7,261 nucleotides of DNA from Candidatus Aciduliprofundum sp. (lineage in GTDB: Archaea; Thermoplasmatota; Thermoplasmata; Thermoplasmatales; Aciduliprofundaceae). Positions 1 to 5,520 of the stretch are shown here, in pieces (positions within the stretch are counted from its first letter, which is position 1; every line of letters begins with the position of its first letter). Location of the stretch: assembly GCA_015523135.1 (NCBI GenBank), contig WAKY01000148.1:1-7261 (forward strand), given 5' to 3'. The position numbers and the translations under genes are program-made. The notes beneath the pieces are model-generated. The model made no database searches, was not told the DNA's origin, and was given only the letters and a program-made list of their open reading frames with translations.

Positions 1-1918
1 AATCTATATACCCGAGCATCGGACCTTTGTACGTGAAATTGTTGAGGTATATGCGATTACCATAAGAATTAGAGAGCGAGAGATAACACACAGTTCCCCA
101 ATTTAAAGATATATTTAGAAAATCCTTTAGAAGAAGCGTGAAATTGTTTTCTTCTATCAAATTGTTATTGGATAACTCCAAACTCAACCCTACACCCTTG
201 AATTCAACATCGTTTCTAAATATTGTGGAATTGGCAACTCCAAGGAGATTTATTCCAGTAAGAGATTGATTGAGCTTGTTGTAGCTTATATTCACCTTTG
301 AATAATAGATATGCTTGTATGTTAGAGTTTCATTGGTAAACTCATATTCCACATTTCCCCGCACTCCTATACCAAGCCCGTTATTTAGAATATTATGATT
401 TATATCAACGGATGTTGAGTTATACACATATATAGAGTTATAAAAATGTCCATGGGATTCAAGTAGATTATTTTCTACCTTTATGTTTTTAGAGTTGAAA
501 ATAACAATGAAGGCATAATAAATTTTATTGCTCTTAATCACCACATTTTTAGAGTGAACCACATTTATTCCTAAGCCGCCAAGCACCCAGCAATCAGAGA
601 GTTCTACATATATGGTGATATTGTGCAAAGATATATTCCCATTTCCCGTAGGTTGGAATATCATTATATGCGATATCTGTATCGGCGAGTCCTTAGTGCC
701 ATTTCCCTTCCAGCCATATATAGAAGCATAGTTCAGCAACTCCCCATTGCCCCTTATATCCAATGTTCTAAATTCCTTATATTCAGAGGGCCTCCAAGGT
801 TTTAAGAATGGAAAGCCAAGATAGGCAAGCATAGCAATGTGCTCATCAAAGTAAGTTTTATTCGCTGTAACTGTGCGTATATAATCTACAAGAGCCTTAC
901 CAAAGCTCATACCCTCTCCCAAGCTCCTATGATAATAGAGCAAAGGTTCTGGAACCCCCTCAGCAGTATAAGTAAGCACTCCCAGAGATTTAAAGTTTTT
1001 ACCCATAATCAAATAATTCGCAATTGCCCCCCTCTCAAACGAGGCAGCATAACAACTAAAATCTGTGTAAAAAAGTGCATTTATATTCTTTATCTCCCAT
1101 GGATTTATTTTTTTGTGGCCATTGTGAGTTTTGATAATATAAGATTTACCATCAGAATGGACAATGAAATAAGCATAAGCATAGTTATTCGATAAAAATT
1201 TTAAGAATGTGGCAGAATTGGTATTTTGGTCCATAACTTCTTCTCCAATATAAAGGGAGGTTAAGGATGATTTTATTTTATCATCCAAATAGAGAAAATC
1301 GTCATCAATAAACGCTCCACTTTGAACTTTGGGACAATATTTTCCATCAATATAATCTATTGTCTTATTTATATATTCCTCAATCTGTGTTACATTGTTC
1401 CCATCCTTATCCGTGGACCTAACTATGCCTACCCATATCTCGGGAAAATAGTTTCCAGAAGGTGTGTCAATTATGCCATCTCCATCGCTGTCTTTCCACT
1501 CTCCATTCAAATCCATGTAGTAGTAGGGAAACTCTATAACCTTTCCAATAGCTTTATCCTCGTAGCTTGCCAGAGGCACATTACCTATGAGCACTGCACC
1601 CTTTATGGATTTAGACTCATACTCTTCCTTTATCATCTCTCTTATCTCTTCTGGATTCTTCCCACTAACATTTTTGATGATGAAATAGTAAAAATAGTGG
1701 GCATTTTGCATCGACTCTTCAAGAGAGTTCAGAATAGGGACTACCTTTTGGTAAATTGTAGAATTGACAAGCGCTAAAATTGGAGTTAGATAGGCGGGAG
1801 CTCCATAATTTTCAAAACCATTAAAACTATGATTCTTAGAGGCCCCACCGAAAACATAGAAAGTTGAATGCATGATCAAAACGACTAGCAATATAGAAAG
1901 TAGAGCTCTCCATTTCAT
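1..1918 (-). CDS. Secreted C25 (gingipain)-like cysteine peptidase fused to a NosD-like beta-helix; 3' end off window
   Basis: Reading leftward from ATG 1916-1918 the frame stays open to base 2, giving 639 residues with no stop, so the C-terminus is missing. Residues 1-25 form a signal peptide (K2, R4, then a hydrophobic core LLSILLVVLIM), so export is expected. Residues 105-375 read like clan CD family C25: a hydrophobic strand with LIGNVP (110-115), an acidic calcium-type loop (D143, D145, D147), PEIWVGIVR (159-167), a strand ending in His254, a strand ending in FSCYAASF with Cys289, and a closing LAYLGFPFLKPW (364-375) where gingipains have FGDPSL. The His-Cys spacing (35) is close to the gingipain spacing (about 33), but Ser255 replaces the usual Gly after His. 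From about 400, WKGNGTKDSPIQIS opens a right-handed beta-helix rich in Asn and in 'NS..V.I..N.I' rungs, as in NosD/CASH proteins. Sixteen N-X-S/T sequons are visible. The substrate is unknown, and the peptidase assignment rests on motif reading only. Confidence 0.8.
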   Translation of the reverse strand, partial: MKWRALLSILLVVLIMHSTFYVFGGASKNHSFNGFENYGAPAYLTPILALVNSTIYQKVVPILNSLEESMQNAHYFYYFIIKNVSGKNPEEIREMIKEEYESKSIKGAVLIGNVPLASYEDKAIGKVIEFPYYYMDLNGEWKDSDGDGIIDTPSGNYFPEIWVGIVRSTDKDGNNVTQIEEYINKTIDYIDGKYCPKVQSGAFIDDDFLYLDDKIKSSLTSLYIGEEVMDQNTNSATFLKFLSNNYAYAYFIVHSDGKSYIIKTHNGHKKINPWEIKNINALFYTDFSCYAASFERGAIANYLIMGKNFKSLGVLTYTAEGVPEPLLYYHRSLGEGMSFGKALVDYIRTVTANKTYFDEHIAMLAYLGFPFLKPWRPSEYKEFRTLDIRGNGELLNYASIYGWKGNGTKDSPIQISHIMIFQPTGNGNISLHNITIYVELSDCWVLGGLGINVVHSKNVVIKSNKIYYAFIVIFNSKNIKVENNLLESHGHFYNSIYVYNSTSVDINHNILNNGLGIGVRGNVEYEFTNETLTYKHIYYSKVNISYNKLNQSLTGINLLGVANSTIFRNDVEFKGVGLSLELSNNNLIEENNFTLLLKDFLNISLNWGTVCYLSLSNSYGNRIYLNNFTYKGPMLGYID

Positions 1919-1940
1919 CACTTATCAAATACGGAAATAA

Positions 1941-1948
1941 TATAAATT
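1941..1948 (-). promoter_or_regulatory. Candidate TATA box for the secreted peptidase gene (leaderless)
   Basis: On the minus strand the 36-nt gap before ATG 1918 reads AAAAAAATTTATATTATT. The AATTTATA core is centred about 26 nt upstream of the ATG, the normal archaeal TATA-to-start distance, so the transcript would begin at or next to the start codon. No usable Shine-Dalgarno site lies in the gap: the only GTGAT touches the ATG itself. This fits a leaderless mRNA with its own promoter, although read-through from the PAP2 gene upstream remains possible. Confidence 0.55.
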
Positions 1949-1954
1949 TTTTTA

Positions 1955-2524
1955 TCATCTTTTTGAAACTAATCGCTCCCAGCCATTCACAATCTTAGAG
2001 AACCAAGAATATAGAGTGTCACGAATAGCGTAAAATGTGATTGCTACTAATAGCGCTATAACAAAGCCGCCAATTATGTCCAGAGGAAAATGCACACCGC
2101 AAAACACTCTTGCATAGCCCACGAGAGCTGCAAGAATAACCAATGCTGTGCCAGATTTGTACTTTTTGAAGAATAAGAAGGGGAGGGAGAAGGCAAACAT
2201 CACTGTTGTATGATCACTTGGAAATGAACTGTCTACAGAGTGGTGAATTAATGTGGTGCCTAAACCCATTGCAAAGGGTCTAGGATGGTAGTAAACTGCA
2301 CTAATACCCATGGAGATTATAGCTGCAACGAGAATCGTGAAAAATAGAAACAATGAGAATTTTTTATCTCCCCTCTTTGCAAACCAGAGGTAGAGTATAA
2401 TTATGGGAACTATGAAAATTATGTATTGTGCGAAAAAAATCATAAATGCATCCAAATATGGATTCTTACCTGCAAGGGAATTTATGGCGTTGAAAGCGTG
2501 TATATTCCACCCTTCAAGAGTCAT
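1955..2524 (-). CDS. PAP2-superfamily membrane phosphatase, BcrC/YbjG-like polyprenyl-diphosphatase
   Basis: This 189-residue integral membrane protein has hydrophobic segments at about 24-48, 55-78, 106-120, 126-140 and 150-168. The PAP2 phosphatase signature is readable in order: HPRPF with Arg82-Pro83 (motif C1), SSFPSDHTT with Ser103, Asp104 and His105 (C2), and R139-x5-H145-x3-D149 (C3), where His145 would be the phospho-acceptor nucleophile and His105 the acid/base. The SDH form of C2 (rather than SGH) and the GLGTTLIHHSVDSS stretch before it are typical of BcrC/YbjG undecaprenyl-diphosphatases. In an archaeon the likely substrate is a polyprenyl (dolichyl-type) diphosphate released by glycan transfer, which would be dephosphorylated to recycle the carrier; that is inference from family and neighbours. 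The Lys of canonical KX6RP is absent (Ser75). The gene ends in tandem stops TGATAA, 36 nt before the next minus-strand gene. The start is the first ATG in frame. Confidence 0.88.
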   Translation of the reverse strand: MTLEGWNIHAFNAINSLAGKNPYLDAFMIFFAQYIIFIVPIIILYLWFAKRGDKKFSLFLFFTILVAAIISMGISAVYYHPRPFAMGLGTTLIHHSVDSSFPSDHTTVMFAFSLPFLFFKKYKSGTALVILAALVGYARVFCGVHFPLDIIGGFVIALLVAITFYAIRDTLYSWFSKIVNGWERLVSKR

Positions 2525-2545
2525 TATAATTATAATACAACTTGG

Positions 2546-2556
2546 CTATTTAGATA
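2546..2556 (-). promoter_or_regulatory. Weak candidate TATA box for the PAP2 gene
   Basis: On the minus strand ATATCTAAATAGC is centred about 27 nt upstream of ATG 2524. There is no Shine-Dalgarno site between it and the start, so it would give a leaderless transcript as proposed for the peptidase gene. The TATA match is weaker there, and the whole region is AT-rich. Confidence 0.35.
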
Positions 2557-2623
2557 TTTCTACCCTTTGATTTTCAAAAAATAAAATTATGCATTTAAAT
2601 CATAGCTAGTATTTGAAGCGATG

Positions 2624-2633
2624 TTTTTAAAAA
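2624..2633 (+). promoter_or_regulatory. Candidate TATA box of the glycan operon
   Basis: TTTTTAAAAA is centred near 2629, which predicts transcription starting near 2655. That gives a leader of roughly 20 nt that includes the Shine-Dalgarno site at 2662-2668 and ends at ATG 2674. The fit between promoter, leader length and ribosome site supports the element, but poly-T/poly-A tracts are common in this DNA. Confidence 0.5.
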
Positions 2634-2661
2634 TGCAATGGAATTATTTAATTTTAGACCC

Positions 2662-2668
2662 GAGGTGA
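2662..2668 (+). promoter_or_regulatory. Shine-Dalgarno site that sets the FkbM start
   Basis: GAGGTGA matches the archaeal anti-Shine-Dalgarno complement GGAGGTGA closely and lies 5 nt before ATG 2674. The upstream in-frame ATG at 2638 has no such site and begins only 4 nt after the proposed TATA box, so 2674 is the better start. Confidence 0.75.
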
Positions 2669-2673
2669 GTATC

Positions 2674-3510
2674 ATGAAAGGAAACTATACTCAAATACCC
2701 TTAGTAAATTCCCTAAAATTCTCCCTAAAATACCTCAAAAATCCTTTGGCTATTATTCCTATCTTCTTAGATAGGCCCACAAGGGTAGATATAAAATGGA
2801 GTAATGATGGTGGCATAGTTCTAAAAGGCAAATCTGATTTTTGGAGATTGAGAGATCTTGCTCTAAATGGCTGGGAAATTTTAGATACAAAAAATGGAGT
2901 TGTTTACTTAAAAAAGAATGATATTGTCTTAGCCGCATATCCTAATCAGATAGGTGTGGTAAATGAGCCCTTGGAGAAGTATTATAGAATTTTTGATTTC
3001 TCCAACAAAATCGTTCTTGATGTGGGAGGATTCATCGGCTATTCTGCCGCATTATTCTCCAAGTGGGGAGCTAAAAAGGTAATTATTTATGAGGCACAAA
3101 GAGAGAATATTCCCTTCATAAAGAGAAATCTAAAATTGAATAAAATAGATGGTGAGGTTCACAATCTCGCAGTTGCAGATAAAGATGGATATATAGAGCT
3201 CAGCTACGAGGAGCTTGGCACTACATCATTCGGGTTGGGAGGAAATAAAAAGTATAAAGTTAGGGCCATCTCAATCTCAAAAATTCTCTCTCCTCATATT
3301 GACATTGCAAAATTTGATTGTGAGGGTTGTGAATATTCCCTTCTCTCTGTTCCCTGCGAGACCCTTAGAAATGTGCCAAGGTATGTAATTGAGTACCATA
3401 GAGGATTTGAGTGCTTGAAAAAGAAGTTTGAAGAATGCGGATTTAAAGTCCAAAAACTATGGAAAATAAAGGATAGCATAGGTGGTTTTAAAGCGGATGT
3501 GAGAGAATGA
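2674..3510 (+). CDS. FkbM-family SAM-dependent methyltransferase
   Basis: This is a 278-residue cytoplasmic methyltransferase, counted from ATG 2674; an in-frame ATG at 2638 would add 12 residues. The class I SAM-binding fold is clear: motif I VLDVGGFIGYS (114-124), then an acidic residue ending strand 2 in IIYEAQ (Glu140), NLKLN (152-156), and the FkbM signature IAKFDCEGCEY (211-221), where the family has 'lKiDvEGaE'. IEYHRGF (239-245) follows as the late strand. The family mostly O-methylates sugars or small polar molecules, and the two glycosyltransferases translated with it suggest a glycan hydroxyl as acceptor. The exact position methylated cannot be read from sequence. The first 100 or so residues are an N-terminal region that I do not recognise as a separate domain. 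Its TGA stop overlaps the next gene's ATG (ATGA), so translation is probably coupled. Confidence 0.87.
   Translation: MKGNYTQIPLVNSLKFSLKYLKNPLAIIPIFLDRPTRVDIKWSNDGGIVLKGKSDFWRLRDLALNGWEILDTKNGVVYLKKNDIVLAAYPNQIGVVNEPLEKYYRIFDFSNKIVLDVGGFIGYSAALFSKWGAKKVIIYEAQRENIPFIKRNLKLNKIDGEVHNLAVADKDGYIELSYEELGTTSFGLGGNKKYKVRAISISKILSPHIDIAKFDCEGCEYSLLSVPCETLRNVPRYVIEYHRGFECLKKKFEECGFKVQKLWKIKDSIGGFKADVRE
3495..3502 (+). promoter_or_regulatory. Shine-Dalgarno site of the GT2 gene
   Basis: GGATGTGA differs from GGAGGTGA by one base and lies 4 nt before ATG 3507, inside the 3' end of the methyltransferase gene. It supports the ATGA-overlap start. Confidence 0.55.
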
Positions 3511-4376
3511 GATACTCTATATGCTCCACAGTTTATAACAATGCTCCAAGATTAAGAGCGAGTTTGGATTCAATTCTTCAATACATTAACCCTGAAGAAT
3601 TTGAAATTGTAGTGGTAGATAGCAAATCCACCGATGGAACTTTGGAGATACTTAAAGAATATGCGAAGAAATTCCCAAATTTCAAAATAATAGTGAGAAA
3701 ATGCACTCGCGGTAAAGGAAGACAGATTGCATTTGAAAATTCATCAGGAGAGTACATAATCCCCGTGGATTTAGATACCATTTATACAGATAAATGGTGG
3801 GAGTTAATTAAAGCATACGAAAGTTGGGAAGGTAAAGGTAAATATGCATTACAAACCATATATTCTGGCATTTATCCTAGACATCTCTTGGAGAAAGTAG
3901 GTGGCTGGAGAGATTTGCAGTATGCAGAAGATTTTGACCTCTGGTGGAGATTGATTGAAATAGATGCTTTCAAATGGTATCCTCTCATCACTGGATACAA
4001 TTGGGAAGAAAAAGAGCCAGAAAAGAGACAAGTAAAGAGTGCCTTTAAACTTATTTATAGAAAATATCTCAACGAAAGAGACAGGTTCATTGCAAGACCA
4101 GAATATTCTATTAAGGCAAGATTAGAGCAAATAAGAAGTTGGGCTCCCAAGAAAACATATTACACTTTTTGGATCCCTCTCGTAACATTCTCAAAATTTA
4201 TCGCAATGTTAAAAGGTACTTCTAAAAGAGACCCCCAGCTTGTTGAATATCTATGGTCAAAAAATATGGTTGATTTCCACATTTCCAAGAATCTTTGGTA
4301 TAATTTTATAACATTTCCAACTACGCGTAAGATTAGAAACTATACCATAGGAAGAGTAAAAGGGGTGAGAGTATGA
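3507..4376 (+). CDS. Family 2 glycosyltransferase (GT-A fold)
   Basis: This 289-residue inverting glycosyltransferase should use a nucleotide-sugar donor at the cytoplasmic face. The GT-A fold is readable: an N-terminal YSICSTVYNNAPRLRASLDSI strand-helix, VVVDSKSTDGT (35-45) for the nucleotide, RGKGRQIAFENSSGEYI (68-84), the metal-binding DLD (88-90), and GGWRDLQYAEDFDLWWRL (132-149), whose Glu141-Asp142 is the usual position of the catalytic base. After the catalytic core there are about 100 residues rich in Trp, Tyr, Lys and Arg, including a hydrophobic stretch YYTFWIPLVTFSKFIAML (218-235) that could sit on or in the membrane; this is inference. It starts in an ATGA overlap with the methyltransferase gene and ends in another with the GT4 gene, so it is the middle cistron of a coupled trio. 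The sugar transferred cannot be told from sequence. Confidence 0.9.
   Translation: MRYSICSTVYNNAPRLRASLDSILQYINPEEFEIVVVDSKSTDGTLEILKEYAKKFPNFKIIVRKCTRGKGRQIAFENSSGEYIIPVDLDTIYTDKWWELIKAYESWEGKGKYALQTIYSGIYPRHLLEKVGGWRDLQYAEDFDLWWRLIEIDAFKWYPLITGYNWEEKEPEKRQVKSAFKLIYRKYLNERDRFIARPEYSIKARLEQIRSWAPKKTYYTFWIPLVTFSKFIAMLKGTSKRDPQLVEYLWSKNMVDFHISKNLWYNFITFPTTRKIRNYTIGRVKGVRV
4362..4368 (+). promoter_or_regulatory. Shine-Dalgarno site of the GT4 gene
   Basis: GGGGTGA lies 4 nt before ATG 4373, at the end of the GT2 gene. With the sites at 2662 and 3495 it shows that all three operon genes carry a GTGA-type site at 4-5 nt spacing. Confidence 0.65.
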
Positions 4377-5482
4377 ATATACTCTTCATAGGCAACCCAT
4401 CTTCCACATTCATAAGAAGAGACCTTGAAATGCTCGCTAGGCATTACGATATAGTAAATCTAGTACCACCGGAATCCAAAAAAGATTGGGGAGGATATAT
4501 ATCAAAAGTCAAAAAGTCAATTCAAAGTGCCTCTGTGTCCATCGGCTGGTTCGCTGGATGGCATACATTTCCCATGGTGCGCTATGCTAAAAAATACGGT
4601 AAAAGTTCAATAATAATTGTGGGCGGCTACGATGCAGTTTCTTTCCCAGAGATAGGATACGGAGCATTTTCAAATAAAAAAGAGGCCATACCTGCAAAGT
4701 ATGTACTAAAAAATGCAGATATTATTCTTCCTGTAAGCCAATACCTCCAAAAAGAGATAATGAAAAACGCAAAAATAAATGAAGAAAATATATACCCAGT
4801 GCCAACTGGCTATGACCCTAATTTCTGGAAACCAAATGGAAAAAAGGAGAATATAGTGCTAAGTGTAGCTGGTGCTAAAAATATTAAAAGAGTTAAATTG
4901 AAAGGTCTTGATACTTTTGTAAAATCTGCAAAATATGTGCCTGATGCAAAATTTTTGGTAATAGGTGTAGAAGGTGAAGCAAGAAAATATTTAGAGGGAA
5001 TAGCACCAAAGAATGTAGAGCTAATGGGATATGTGAAAAATGAGATGTTGCTCCCATATTACCAGAGGGCAAAGGTGTATGCCCAGTTATCATTGAGCGA
5101 GGGTTTGCCAAATACCCTATGTGAGGCAATGCTGGCAGGAGCCATACCTGTAGGCACTAATAGAGGAGGAATTTCTGAAGCCATGGGAAACATAGGTTTT
5201 TATGTGCCCTATGGCGATGTAAAGGCAACTGTAAGAGCGATAAAAGAGGCCTTAGCAGCTCCAGAGGAACTTGGATTGAAAGCTAGAGAGAGAATTGTAA
5301 AATTATTTCCCAAAGAGAGGAGAGAAAGGTCTTTGTTGAATCTGATTAATCTAGCACCTTTAATAAAGTACTCATCCAAATTCAGTAAAACAAGGAATAT
5401 AGAAAATTATGTGGACATAAGGGAATACTCACAAAATTCCTTGGAGATAACAAAACTCTCAAGAATAAGCATTTCCCTTTAA
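4373..5482 (+). CDS. Family 4 glycosyltransferase (GT-B fold)
   Basis: This 369-residue retaining glycosyltransferase is related to the glycosyltransferase group 1 (RfaG/WbdA-like) enzymes of glycan assembly. The N-terminal Rossmann half begins MNILFIGNPSSTFIRRDLEML and includes GWFAGWHTFPMVRYAKKYG (58-76) and IIVGGYD (81-87). The hinge is marked by ILPVSQYLQKEI (118-129) and VPTGYDPNFWKP (143-154). The donor half carries LKGLDTFVKSAKYVPDAKFLVIG (176-198) and the signature EGLPNTLCEAMLAGAIPVGTNRGG, with the E-x7-E pair at Glu243/Glu251 that holds the nucleotide sugar. Residues 330-369 form a polar, Ser/Asn-rich tail beyond the normal end of the fold. The start overlaps the GT2 stop (ATGA). 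It should act with the GT2 and FkbM enzymes on one glycan; donor and acceptor are unknown. Confidence 0.9.
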   Translation: MNILFIGNPSSTFIRRDLEMLARHYDIVNLVPPESKKDWGGYISKVKKSIQSASVSIGWFAGWHTFPMVRYAKKYGKSSIIIVGGYDAVSFPEIGYGAFSNKKEAIPAKYVLKNADIILPVSQYLQKEIMKNAKINEENIYPVPTGYDPNFWKPNGKKENIVLSVAGAKNIKRVKLKGLDTFVKSAKYVPDAKFLVIGVEGEARKYLEGIAPKNVELMGYVKNEMLLPYYQRAKVYAQLSLSEGLPNTLCEAMLAGAIPVGTNRGGISEAMGNIGFYVPYGDVKATVRAIKEALAAPEELGLKARERIVKLFPKERRERSLLNLINLAPLIKYSSKFSKTRNIENYVDIREYSQNSLEITKLSRISISL

Positions 5483-5490
5483 AAATATAA

Positions 5491-5499
5491 GTTTATTAA
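5491..5499 (+). promoter_or_regulatory. Candidate TATA box of the epimerase gene (leaderless)
   Basis: GTTTATTAA is centred about 26 nt before ATG 5521, and the intervening CCACCCTGCACATAACCCCTT has no Shine-Dalgarno site, which fits a leaderless transcript. AAAATATAA (5482-5490) just upstream is an alternative TATA that would leave a leader of about 8-10 nt. The element implies that the epimerase is transcribed separately from the three-gene operon that ends at 5482. Confidence 0.5.
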
Positions 5500-5520
5500 C
5501 CACCCTGCACATAACCCCTT

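Larger units (their letters stand above)
2525..2673. other. Divergent intergenic promoter region
   Basis: About 149 nt of AT-rich DNA separates the minus-strand PAP2 gene from the plus-strand glycan operon. It must hold both divergent promoters. I see TATA-like elements on both strands and one Shine-Dalgarno site, but no RNA gene, no strong hairpin and no convincing operator. ATTTAAAT (2593-2600) is a second, more distal TATA-like element on the plus strand. Confidence 0.6.

Noticed and set aside
623..1777. Three plus-strand open frames at 623-805, 839-1195 and 1322-1777
   Set aside because: They are antisense to the continuous minus-strand peptidase/beta-helix frame, lack ribosome sites and family motifs, and have compositions unlike their neighbours. 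The real gene is easily missed because it has no stop inside the window.
400..1918. A purely structural or polysaccharide-lyase reading of the secreted protein
   Set aside because: A beta-helix alone would not explain residues 105-375, which follow C25 landmarks in order. I see no lyase catalytic motif in the helix rungs, but the missing C-terminus leaves some doubt.
2589..2603. Imperfect palindrome ATGCATTTAAATCAT as an operator
   Set aside because: Only the ATTTAAAT core is symmetric, which is expected by chance in such AT-rich DNA. It is noted only as an alternative TATA element.
3294..5129. Short minus-strand frames at 3294-3479, 3578-3781, 3849-4031 and 4893-5129
   Set aside because: All lie opposite well-supported methyltransferase and glycosyltransferase genes and have no recognisable motif or start signal.
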